Below, one piece after another: positions 8,033 through 12,769 of a DNA stretch of 14,739 bases. The notes under the pieces are model-generated. The model searched no databases, was not told the DNA's origin, and saw only the letters and a program-made list of their open reading frames with translations. The DNA is from Pseudomonadota bacterium (lineage in GTDB: Bacteria > Pseudomonadota > Alphaproteobacteria > CACIAM-22H2). Every line of letters starts with the position of its first letter. Within the stretch, counting starts at the first letter, position 1. The translations under genes were made by a program, and so were the position numbers. The stretch is taken from NCBI GenBank assembly GCA_020161965.1, contig JAIUNH010000034.1:1-14739 (forward strand). The letters run 5' to 3'.

Positions 8033-8044
8033 TCTAATTTTAGA
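8033..8044. repeat. Short A/T inverted repeat upstream of flagellin
   Basis: TCTAA (8033-8037) and TTAGA (8040-8044) form a perfect five-base dyad with a two-base centre, ten bases upstream of the candidate -35 box of the flagellin promoter. The position would suit an activator site. Short A/T dyads also arise by chance, so this is only a hint. Confidence 0.25.
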
Positions 8045-8053
8045 GAATTTCGC

Positions 8054-8082
8054 TTGGCAGATCGAAAAACGTTGCGTATTGT
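8054..8082 (+). promoter_or_regulatory. Candidate sigma-70-type promoter of the flagellin gene
   Basis: TTGGCA (8054-8059, five of six to TTGACA) and TATTGT (8077-8082, four of six to TATAAT) are separated by exactly 17 bases. They lie just downstream of an A/T-rich stretch (about 8021-8050) that stands out in this GC-rich sequence and could act as an UP element. Transcription would begin near 8089, giving a leader of roughly 87 bases. Flagellins are more often under sigma-54 or sigma-28 in this class, and I found no correctly spaced site for either here. Transcript start mapping would decide. Confidence 0.4.
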
Positions 8083-8095
8083 CACTCTTGCGAGC

Positions 8096-8166
8096 GGGCA
8101 TTCCATCCCGGAAGCGCTCGCTGGCTATCTCGGCAGAATGCCGGGAGAGACCCTAGAAAGGAAGGA
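8096..8166 (+). promoter_or_regulatory. Structured 5' leader of flagellin mRNA with two competing stems, and its ribosome binding site
   Basis: GGCATTC (8097-8103) can pair with GAATGCC (8136-8142), and TCCCGG (8106-8111) can pair with CCGGGA (8141-8146). The two 3' arms share bases 8141-8142 and the arms are interleaved, so both stems cannot fully form in a simple nested fold; they are alternatives or a pseudoknot. The ribosome site GGAAGGA (8160-8166) follows, nine bases before the ATG. In Caulobacter the regulator FlbT acts on the flagellin mRNA leader together with FlaF. Genes for both proteins are in this window, so this leader is the natural candidate target. Pairing is seen in the sequence; regulation is inferred. 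Confidence 0.45.
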
Positions 8167-8175
8167 ACTCGTATC

Positions 8176-8994
8176 ATGTCGAATTCGATTAACACCAACG
8201 TCGGCGCCCTCGTTGCGCTCGCTTCGTTGCGCACCACGCAGTCGGCCTTGTCCGTCGCCTCCAAGCAGGTGCAGACCGGCTACCGCGTCGCGGACGCGCA
8301 GGACGACGCCTCCACCTTCTCGGTTGCCCAGGGCATCCGCGGCAACCTCCAGGCCTTCCAGGCCGTGCAGGGTTCGCTCGCGAACGGTGTCGGCCTCGGC
8401 ACCGTCACGCAGGCCGCGTTGACCAACATCTCGAACCTGGTCGGTAACCTCCAGGCCAAGATCACGCAGCTGGCCGACGGCTCCATCGGCAACTCGCAGC
8501 GTACGATCTACGCCGCCGACTTCAGCGCGATGACGAACCAGATTTCGAACTTCATCGCGCAAGCCAACTACAACGGCGTGAACCTGCTGTCGAACAACTC
8601 GGCGGCCAAGACCTTCCTGGCGGACACCTCGGCATCGACGCTGACGATGACCAGCCGATCTGCCGTTCATACGGCCTTCACGACCTTCGCCGCCTCGTCG
8701 GTCTCGTCGGTGACGGCCGCCACGGCGGCACTGACTTCCCTCACCACTTTCTCGAACGCAGTCGCGGCCTCGCTCGGCCAAAACGCCGCCGATACGCGCA
8801 CGCTGCAATTGCAATCGAACTTCGTGAACTCGGTGGTCGATGCCACGACGACCGGCCTCGGCGCTATCGTCGACGCGGATATCGGCAAGGCCTCGGCCTC
8901 GGTGCAGTCGCTCCAGGTTCGTCAACAGCTGGGCATCCAGTCGCTGTCGATCGCCAACCAGCAGCCTTCGGTTCTGCTGGGCCTGTTCCGCTAA
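8176..8994 (+). CDS. Flagellin (short alphaproteobacterial type)
   Basis: The 272-residue filament protein begins 'MSNSINTNVGALVALASLR' and has the coiled-coil D0/D1 pattern of flagellins: 'VASKQVQTGYRVADAQDDAS' (27-46), 'AQGIRGNLQAFQAVQGSLANG' and 'ADFSAMTNQISNFIAQANYNG' (114-134), where the N-terminal conserved domain ends. The C-terminal domain closes with 'VRQQLGIQSLSIANQQ' and 'VLLGLFR'. No D2/D3 outer domains are present, only a short central piece. That piece is very rich in Ser/Thr (22 of 43 residues from 151 to 193), making it a likely surface-exposed site of O-glycosylation. There is no cysteine. The start is fixed by GGAAGGA nine bases upstream. The gene is monocistronic in appearance, with its own leader and terminator. 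Export is by the flagellar type III apparatus, so no signal peptide is expected. Four TPR-glycosyltransferase genes lie close by. Confidence 0.96.
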   Translation: MSNSINTNVGALVALASLRTTQSALSVASKQVQTGYRVADAQDDASTFSVAQGIRGNLQAFQAVQGSLANGVGLGTVTQAALTNISNLVGNLQAKITQLADGSIGNSQRTIYAADFSAMTNQISNFIAQANYNGVNLLSNNSAAKTFLADTSASTLTMTSRSAVHTAFTTFAASSVSSVTAATAALTSLTTFSNAVAASLGQNAADTRTLQLQSNFVNSVVDATTTGLGAIVDADIGKASASVQSLQVRQQLGIQSLSIANQQPSVLLGLFR

Positions 8995-8999
8995 GCGAT

Positions 9000-9053
9000 C
9001 TTCCCTTCGGGGAGGCAAAGACGGGGGTGGCGAAAGCCGCCCCCGTTCTTTTT
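9000..9053 (+). terminator. Flagellin intrinsic terminator preceded by a UUCG hairpin
   Basis: The terminator is an 11-base-pair stem, ACGGGGGTGGC (9021-9031) with GCCGCCCCCGT (9036-9046) including one G-U pair, closed by a GAAA tetraloop and followed by TTCTTTTT (9046-9053). Five bases ahead of it a second hairpin, CTTCCC/GGGAGG (9000-9005 with 9010-9015), is closed by the very stable TTCG loop. It starts six bases after the stop codon and may protect the 3' end of this abundant mRNA. Confidence 0.9.
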
Positions 9054-9155
9054 GCGGCGTCCGGAACGGGTATCGCGTCCAATTTCTCCACGGACGCATG
9101 GCAGAACTTGGCGCGACTCCCCCTAACAGGGTAAAAGATCGAAGGAATTGTCGAT

Positions 9156-9181
9156 TCGGGCGACTCAACGCCCGAGGGAGG
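9156..9181 (+). promoter_or_regulatory. Stem-loop abutting the flaF ribosome binding site
   Basis: TCGGGCG (9156-9162) and CGCCCGA (9169-9175) form a perfect seven-base stem with the loop ACTCAA. GGGAGG (9176-9181), four bases before the GTG start of flaF, follows at once. As RNA this could gate ribosome entry; as DNA it is a dyad that could be an operator. A weak sigma-28-like arrangement (TAAA at 9132-9135, GTCGATTC at 9150-9157, 14-base spacing) overlaps it and, if real, would place the start of transcription inside the dyad. Confidence 0.4.
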
Positions 9182-9185
9182 CCCC

Positions 9186-9545
9186 GTGACAGAGCCCGCG
9201 CAAAAACCCGGCGAAAACGATCGCGACCGCGAGTACCGCTTGTTGACCTTGGTCACCAAGAAGCTCAACGACGCGAAGTCCGTCGTCCAGCAACTCGACC
9301 CGCAATCGGTCGGCCAAGTCTGCGACGCGATCTTCCATAATCGCGACGTTTGGAACGCCTTCGTCAACGACGTGTCGGACGATCGCAACAAGCTGCCGAA
9401 GGAGCTGAAAGTGCTCCTGATCAATCTGGCGGCTTATGTGAACAAGAACTCCGACATGATCATCAACGGGCATACGGACGGCGATCTCGACATGCTGATC
9501 GCCATCAACAAGCACGTGATGGACGGATTGCGCGGCACCACCTGA
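9186..9545 (+). CDS. flaF: Flagellar biosynthesis regulator FlaF
   Basis: The 119-residue protein fits the FlaF family (PF07309), which is confined to alphaproteobacteria and has the usual length. 'DREYRLLTLVTKKLNDA' (14-30) is followed by the conserved core 'NRDVWNAFVNDVS' (52-64), 'LPKELKVLLINLAAYVNK' and the end motif 'DLDMLIAINKHVMDGLRG'. FlaF promotes flagellin synthesis and filament assembly after transcription, acting with FlbT on flagellin mRNA or as a partner of flagellin itself, as described in Caulobacter and rhizobia. GTG is chosen as start because GGGAGG lies four bases upstream and no in-frame ATG occurs before the conserved region. Its gene follows flagellin after a strong terminator, and is followed by its own terminator, so it is probably expressed separately. 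Usually flaF and flbT are adjacent; here flbT lies about 2.7 kb away on the other strand. Confidence 0.9.
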   Translation: MTEPAQKPGENDRDREYRLLTLVTKKLNDAKSVVQQLDPQSVGQVCDAIFHNRDVWNAFVNDVSDDRNKLPKELKVLLINLAAYVNKNSDMIINGHTDGDLDMLIAINKHVMDGLRGTT

Positions 9546-9573
9546 TCGGCGACGCCACGCCATACGCCTTTCG

Positions 9574-9621
9574 ACGGCGCCGCGCGCACCGGATCTTTCC
9601 GGACATGCCGGCGCCGTTTTG
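9574..9621 (+). terminator. flaF intrinsic terminator (two-storey hairpin)
   Basis: ACGGCGCCG (9574-9582) pairs with CGGCGCCGT (9609-9617), and inside it CCGGA (9589-9593) pairs with TCCGG (9598-9602) around TCTT, with six unpaired bases on each side between the two stems. TTTT (9617-9620) follows. It lies after the flaF stop and before the methyltransferase ATG, and overlaps the only alternative start (TTG at 9619) of that gene. The short U run makes it weaker than the flagellin terminator. Confidence 0.75.
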
Positions 9622-9645
9622 ATTCCAGGCCCCGTTTTTCCGTCG

Positions 9646-10965
9646 ATGACCGATCCTGCGATTCTCCATGCGACGATGCTCGCGGGCCTCGCCAAACACC
9701 AGGCGGGCGACGCGGCCGGCGCACTTACGGAATATCGCGCCGTGCTGGCGCAATTCCCCGATCATCCGGATGCGCTGAATTTGGGCGCGCAGGCCTTGCG
9801 CGCCCTCGGACGGATCGACGAAGCGCTCGATCTCGCCGCGCGCGCATGCGCGGTGTTGCCCCGCAACGCGGCCTTCCACGCCAATCGCGCCGCGATCCTG
9901 CTCGACGCGAAATCCTACGACGCAGCGCGCGATGCGGCGGCGGCCGCGATCGCCGCCGATGCCACGCATGTGCCGGGCTGGATCAATCGCGCGGCCGCGC
10001 GCGCCGCGTCGGGCGACGACGCGAACGCCGAAAGCGATTACCGCAACGCGTTGAGGCTTGCCCCGGGCTCGGCCGAGGCGCGCAACAATCTCGGCAATCT
10101 TCTCCAGCGCCAGGGGCGCATCGACGAAGCGTTAAGCGAATACGAAGCGGCGATCGCGGCAAACCCGCATCATCGCGAAGCGCATTCCAATTACGGCACC
10201 GCGCTTTACGCGCTCCAACGCGCCGGCCAAGGCACGAAGGCCGCGACGCTGGCGCGCCAATGGGCCCAAGCGTATCCCGACAGCGCGACCGCGCGGCATA
10301 TCGCCAGCGCGCTCGCCGGCGGCGATGTCGCGACGCGGGCACCCGACGCCTATGTCCGCGACGCGTTCGACATGTTCGCCCCTACTTTCGAGGCGACACT
10401 CGCCAAGCTCGATTATCGTGCGCCGCAAGTGCTCGACGAATTGCTCGCCCGGCATTTGAAGCAACCCTTGCCGGTCGGCCGCGCGCTCGATGCGGGTTGC
10501 GGGACGGGCCTCGCCGCACCGATGCTGCGCGCCCGCGCGACGGTTCTCGACGGCGTGGATCTGTCGGGCGGCATGGTCGCGCGCGCGCAAGAACGCAACC
10601 TCTACGACGGGCTTCGCGTCGGCGAATTGATCGCCGATCTGAAAGCGCATGAAGGCGCCTACGACCTGATCGTCGCGGCCGACGTGCTTTGCTATTTCGG
10701 CGATTTGGCGGAGGTGCTCGCGGCGGCGGCGGCGGCGTTGAAAGCCGGCGGCGGCCTCGCCTTCAGCGTCGAGCGATTGATCGATGCGCGGCCGAGCGAA
10801 ACCTGGCGCGTGCGGCCGTCGGGGCGCTACGCCCATGCGGCGGAAACATTGTCCGCGATGTTGCGCGCGACGGGTTTCGCGGAAATCGCGATCGAACCGC
10901 AATCGACCCGCAGCGAAAGCGGTGCGGCCGTTCCCGGCGCGATCGCCTGGGCGCGGAAAGCCTGA
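9646..10965 (+). CDS. TPR-containing SAM-dependent methyltransferase (COG4976 type)
   Basis: The product has 439 residues from the ATG at 9646; an in-frame TTG at 9619 is rejected because it lies in the preceding terminator. Five to six TPRs fill about residues 10-205 (best: 'EARNNLGNLLQRQGRIDEAL', 144-163). A linker 'YVRDAFDMFAPTFEATLAKLDYRAP' (236-260) follows, the signature that joins the two halves in COG4976 proteins. A class I methyltransferase domain runs from about 278, with the SAM loop ALDAGCGTGLAAP (280-292), the acidic strand GVDLSGGMV (303-311) and motif 'YDLIVAADVLCYFGDL' (339-354). The acceptor is unknown. Standing between flaF and flbT and sharing TPRs with the nearby glycosyltransferases, it may methylate flagellin or its glycan; this is inference. 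No promoter or clear ribosome site was recognised. Confidence 0.87.
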   Translation: MTDPAILHATMLAGLAKHQAGDAAGALTEYRAVLAQFPDHPDALNLGAQALRALGRIDEALDLAARACAVLPRNAAFHANRAAILLDAKSYDAARDAAAAAIAADATHVPGWINRAAARAASGDDANAESDYRNALRLAPGSAEARNNLGNLLQRQGRIDEALSEYEAAIAANPHHREAHSNYGTALYALQRAGQGTKAATLARQWAQAYPDSATARHIASALAGGDVATRAPDAYVRDAFDMFAPTFEATLAKLDYRAPQVLDELLARHLKQPLPVGRALDAGCGTGLAAPMLRARATVLDGVDLSGGMVARAQERNLYDGLRVGELIADLKAHEGAYDLIVAADVLCYFGDLAEVLAAAAAALKAGGGLAFSVERLIDARPSETWRVRPSGRYAHAAETLSAMLRATGFAEIAIEPQSTRSESGAAVPGAIAWARKA

Positions 10966-10990
10966 ACGGGAAAAGCCCGGGCGAAACGGC

Positions 10991-11224
10991 TCAGCCGAAT
11001 TCGCCGGCCCCGACGCGGTCGTTCATGTCGCGCAGCACGACGCGGACGGCGTCGCGGCCATAGACTTCGACCAGCATCTGCAGGATGACGGTGAAGCACG
11101 CCACACTCAGCGTGTCGCGGCCCATGCCTTGGCGCATGCCTTCTTCCAGCGCGTCGGCGACGACTTTCAGCGCCGCCAGGCGTTCCTGGTCGGTACTTGC
11201 GACGTTAAAGGCTTCATCGGACAT
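10991..11224 (-). CDS. Small unknown protein of the flagellar cluster
   Basis: From the second of two in-frame ATGs (11224; the first is at 11230) the product has 77 residues. The second start is preferred because AAAGGGG lies about eight bases upstream, against two bases for the first. The protein is mainly predicted helical: a first amphipathic helix 'DQERLAALKVVADALEEGMRQ' (12-32), a hydrophobic helix 'LSVACFTVILQMLVEVYG' (39-56) and a charged tail. It has no signal peptide and no recognisable catalytic motif. I do not recognise the family. It follows the DUF1217 flagellar gene in the same direction after 79 bases that hold two stem-loops, so it is probably co-transcribed with it. Its tail points at the end of the methyltransferase gene, 25 bases away. 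Confidence 0.65.
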   Translation of the reverse strand: MSDEAFNVASTDQERLAALKVVADALEEGMRQGMGRDTLSVACFTVILQMLVEVYGRDAVRVVLRDMNDRVGAGEFG

Positions 11225-11240
11225 CGGCATATCCCCTTTG

Positions 11241-11294
11241 GACCGGACGCAACCGTCCGGCCCCGTGGTGCGAATCGGAGAATTCTACCACGGG
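11241..11294 (-). promoter_or_regulatory. Two adjacent stem-loops between the DUF1217 gene and the small unknown gene
   Basis: Read on the - strand, an eight-base stem (11294-11287 with 11269-11262, 17-base loop) comes first. It is followed immediately by CCGGACG-GTTG-CGTCCGG (11260-11243), extendable by a G-U and a G-C pair. The second hairpin ends about ten bases before the AAAGGGG ribosome site of the small gene. No U run follows either hairpin, so neither is a classical terminator. They could be mRNA-stability or processing elements that separate expression of the two genes, or a protein-binding leader. Confidence 0.45.
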
Positions 11295-11303
11295 CGGTCA
11301 AGT

Positions 11304-12104
11304 TCAGCGGCGGGCGAGCCCTTGCAGCAGGTCGAGAACCCCGTTGCCGCCATCCATCAGCGGCGTCAGCAGCCCGGCGTACATGTTGGCGCCCATACCG
11401 TTGGCCTGCGACGTCTCCTGATCGACCTTCATCAGATAGGTCTGGATGACCCGATCGACGAATTTCGGATCCTTGAGCTTCGTAATGTCGACCTTGCGGG
11501 CCAGCGCCGTGGCCTGGGCTTCGACGCCCTGCACCGCGAATTCCCGCGGGATGTCGAAGGCCTTGGTCACGACTTCGCGCAGGATCTTGTTGCCGAGCAC
11601 GTCCCACGGGCTTTTGACCGTGCCCGCGTTTTCCTTGAAATAGATCGCTTCGCGCAAGCCCGGCGTGGCGTTGCCCTGGGCCTTGTCGAATTCGTTCTTC
11701 ATGTAGCGCGTGACCAACGAGTTGATGACCGCCTCGTCCTTCACGTTCTTCACGCCCATGTTTTTGAGATCGAGGCGCTGCGTCAATTCGACGAACCGGG
11801 GATCGTTCATCCGGTTCGCGTAGGAATCGATATTGCCCAGATCCGACGTCAGGACCTTGCGCAGCAGGCCCTTCTTGTCGACTTCGCTTTCCAGCTGGAA
11901 CGCGGAAAGCGCGAAATTCATGAATCGGCGATCGTTCAGCAGCTGATCGACATCCTTCACCTTCGCGGCGAAGGCTTTGACGTACTCGATCTCCCGCTGA
12001 ATCGACGGCTGCTTTTCCCATCGTGCGCGCTGGGCCTCGCCCGTTTTCTCGAGCTGCTTCCAGGCGACGACGGCGGTCATTCCACCAGAAATAGAACCGG
12101 CCAT
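11304..12104 (-). CDS. DUF1217 flagellar protein
   Basis: The 266-residue protein carries the DUF1217 pattern (PF06748), found in flagellar gene clusters of alphaproteobacteria. Visible are 'QREIEYVKAFAAKVKDVDQL' (36-55), 'FMNFALSAFQLESEVDKKGLLRKVLTSDLGNIDSYANRMNDPRF' spread over 61-104, and 'YFKENAGTV' (155-163). The repeated domain core (LLRKVLTSDL...YANR...DPRF) seems to recur weakly in the second half ('LKDPKFVDRVIQTYL', 210-224). It is soluble, helical and without a signal peptide. The exact role of the family is not established; a part in filament or hook regulation is assumed from gene neighbourhoods. The start is firm, with AAGGAGG at 12116-12110 and five bases of spacing. It lies downstream of flbT but after an AT-rich island with promoter-like elements, so it probably has its own flagellar-class promoter. 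Confidence 0.85.
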   Translation of the reverse strand: MAGSISGGMTAVVAWKQLEKTGEAQRARWEKQPSIQREIEYVKAFAAKVKDVDQLLNDRRFMNFALSAFQLESEVDKKGLLRKVLTSDLGNIDSYANRMNDPRFVELTQRLDLKNMGVKNVKDEAVINSLVTRYMKNEFDKAQGNATPGLREAIYFKENAGTVKSPWDVLGNKILREVVTKAFDIPREFAVQGVEAQATALARKVDITKLKDPKFVDRVIQTYLMKVDQETSQANGMGANMYAGLLTPLMDGGNGVLDLLQGLARR

Positions 12105-12155
12105 GTCATCCTCCTTCGCGATCGTTCTCGATCGACAAAGGCAATGTAACGAAGT

Positions 12156-12178
12156 TTATCGGCCAAGGCAAGTGCCAA
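12156..12178 (-). promoter_or_regulatory. Candidate flagellar-class promoter (sigma-54-like, overlapping a sigma-28-like -10 box) for the DUF1217 gene
   Basis: On the - strand, TTGGCACTTGCCTTGGC (12178-12162) matches the sigma-54 consensus at the whole -24 element (TTGGCAC) and has TTG at the right distance for the -12 element. The essential GC is GG at the exact spacing, with a GC one base further on. Directly overlapping is GCCGATAA (12163-12156), identical to the sigma-28 -10 consensus, but without TAAA at the proper distance. Either would start transcription about 45 bases before the ATG. Which one, if any, works cannot be decided here. Confidence 0.4.
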
Positions 12179-12218
12179 CAAATTAGATAAAATTCAATAT
12201 ATTTCTGTATATATTTAA

Positions 12219-12231
12219 AATCAATAACTTA
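12219..12231 (+). promoter_or_regulatory. Consensus IHF binding site
   Basis: AATCAATAACTTA fits WATCAANNNNTTR at every defined position and sits in the most A/T-rich stretch of the window (12181-12242). It lies roughly 70-80 bases upstream of the start predicted from the sigma-54-like promoter. That is the kind of spacing IHF uses to bend DNA between a flagellar enhancer and a sigma-54 promoter. A/T-rich DNA raises the chance of random matches. Confidence 0.4.
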
Positions 12232-12242
12232 GGGAAATATGG

Positions 12243-12710
12243 TTACTCGACTTCCTCGCCGTCGGCCATCGCCCGCTGCTTGGATTTGCCCTCGGAACCC
12301 TGCAGCAGCGTCTTGCCCTTCTCGGTCGTCGAGCCGACAAGGTCCCATTCGAACTTGATCAGGCGCTTGGCGTCTTTGAGGCCGGGGTAAAGCTCGCCCT
12401 TTTCCACCCGGGCGCGCAGCGCGTCGATGATCGGCTTCGAAGCGGGCGCCGCCTGTTCGAAATCGTTCATGAACTGGTGCAGCGCTTCGGAATAGGCCTT
12501 GATCTCGTCCGGGAAGAGATAGAGGCATTGCAGCGTGTAATAGACGCGCAAAGCCGGCGTCGCGGCTTCGTCCAATTGAAGAATATCTTTTTGGCGCAAG
12601 ATATTGCCGCGATTGCGGATCGCGAGCATGGCCAGACCGCCGGTGTTCTCGATCACCACCCCGTTGATGATGATCTTTTCGGCGGGATTGAGACGAAGAA
12701 CGAGCGGCAT
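12243..12710 (-). CDS. flbT: Flagellar biosynthesis repressor FlbT
   Basis: The 155-residue protein starts 'MPLVLRLNPAEKIIINGVVIEN' over its first 22 positions, the hallmark of FlbT (PF07378). It continues with 'ILRQKDIL' (37-44), 'ATPALRVYYTLQCLYLFPDEI' (49-69), the conserved core of the family, and ends in a charged tail. FlbT binds the 5' leader of flagellin mRNA and controls its stability and translation (negative in Caulobacter, positive in some other alphaproteobacteria), coupled to FlaF. The start is supported by AGGAG at 12720-12716, five bases before the ATG. It lies 33 bases after a TPR-glycosyltransferase gene in the same direction, with a promoter-like sequence across the boundary, so it may be read both with that gene and alone. 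The target leader is probably that of the flagellin gene at 8176. Confidence 0.95.
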   Translation of the reverse strand: MPLVLRLNPAEKIIINGVVIENTGGLAMLAIRNRGNILRQKDILQLDEAATPALRVYYTLQCLYLFPDEIKAYSEALHQFMNDFEQAAPASKPIIDALRARVEKGELYPGLKDAKRLIKFEWDLVGSTTEKGKTLLQGSEGKSKQRAMADGEEVE

Positions 12711-12742
12711 GGGGACTCCTCGGCGATGGCGCCAACCGGGGG

Positions 12743-12769
12743 ATTATAGCATCCCGTCCGCGCTGACAA
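12743..12769 (-). promoter_or_regulatory. Candidate flbT promoter overlapping the end of the upstream gene
   Basis: On the - strand, TTGTCA (12769-12764, five of six) and a perfect TATAAT (12748-12743) are 15 bases apart, or 16-17 if the -35 is read one or two bases earlier. The -10 box includes the TAA stop codon of the glycosyltransferase gene. Transcription would start near 12736, about 25 bases before the flbT ATG. The spacing is shorter than ideal. Confidence 0.4.

Larger units (their letters stand above)
12105..12242. other. AT-rich intergenic island between flbT and the DUF1217 gene
   Basis: These 138 bases hold the candidate promoter and IHF site described separately, plus a weak seven-base A/T dyad (12196-12202 with 12209-12215) that could form a poor hairpin after flbT. 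Bases 12181-12242 are almost entirely A and T except for a few positions, in sharp contrast with the GC-rich surroundings. No open frame of note and no RNA gene was seen. Confidence 0.6.

Noticed and set aside
8054..8076. TTGGCA and TTGC upstream of flagellin as a sigma-54 promoter
   Set aside because: The GG and GC are 16 bases apart instead of 10, so the halves cannot be contacted by sigma-54. The same TTGGCA fits better as a sigma-70 -35 box.
9619..9645. TTG at 9619 as start of the TPR-methyltransferase
   Set aside because: It lies in the U run of the flaF terminator, and the nine extra residues show no family resemblance. The ATG at 9646 starts just before the first TPR helix.
12196..12215. 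A/T hairpin downstream of flbT as its terminator
   Set aside because: The seven-base stem consists only of A-T pairs and would be unstable, and no proper U run is placed after it. It is more likely a by-product of the AT-rich promoter island.
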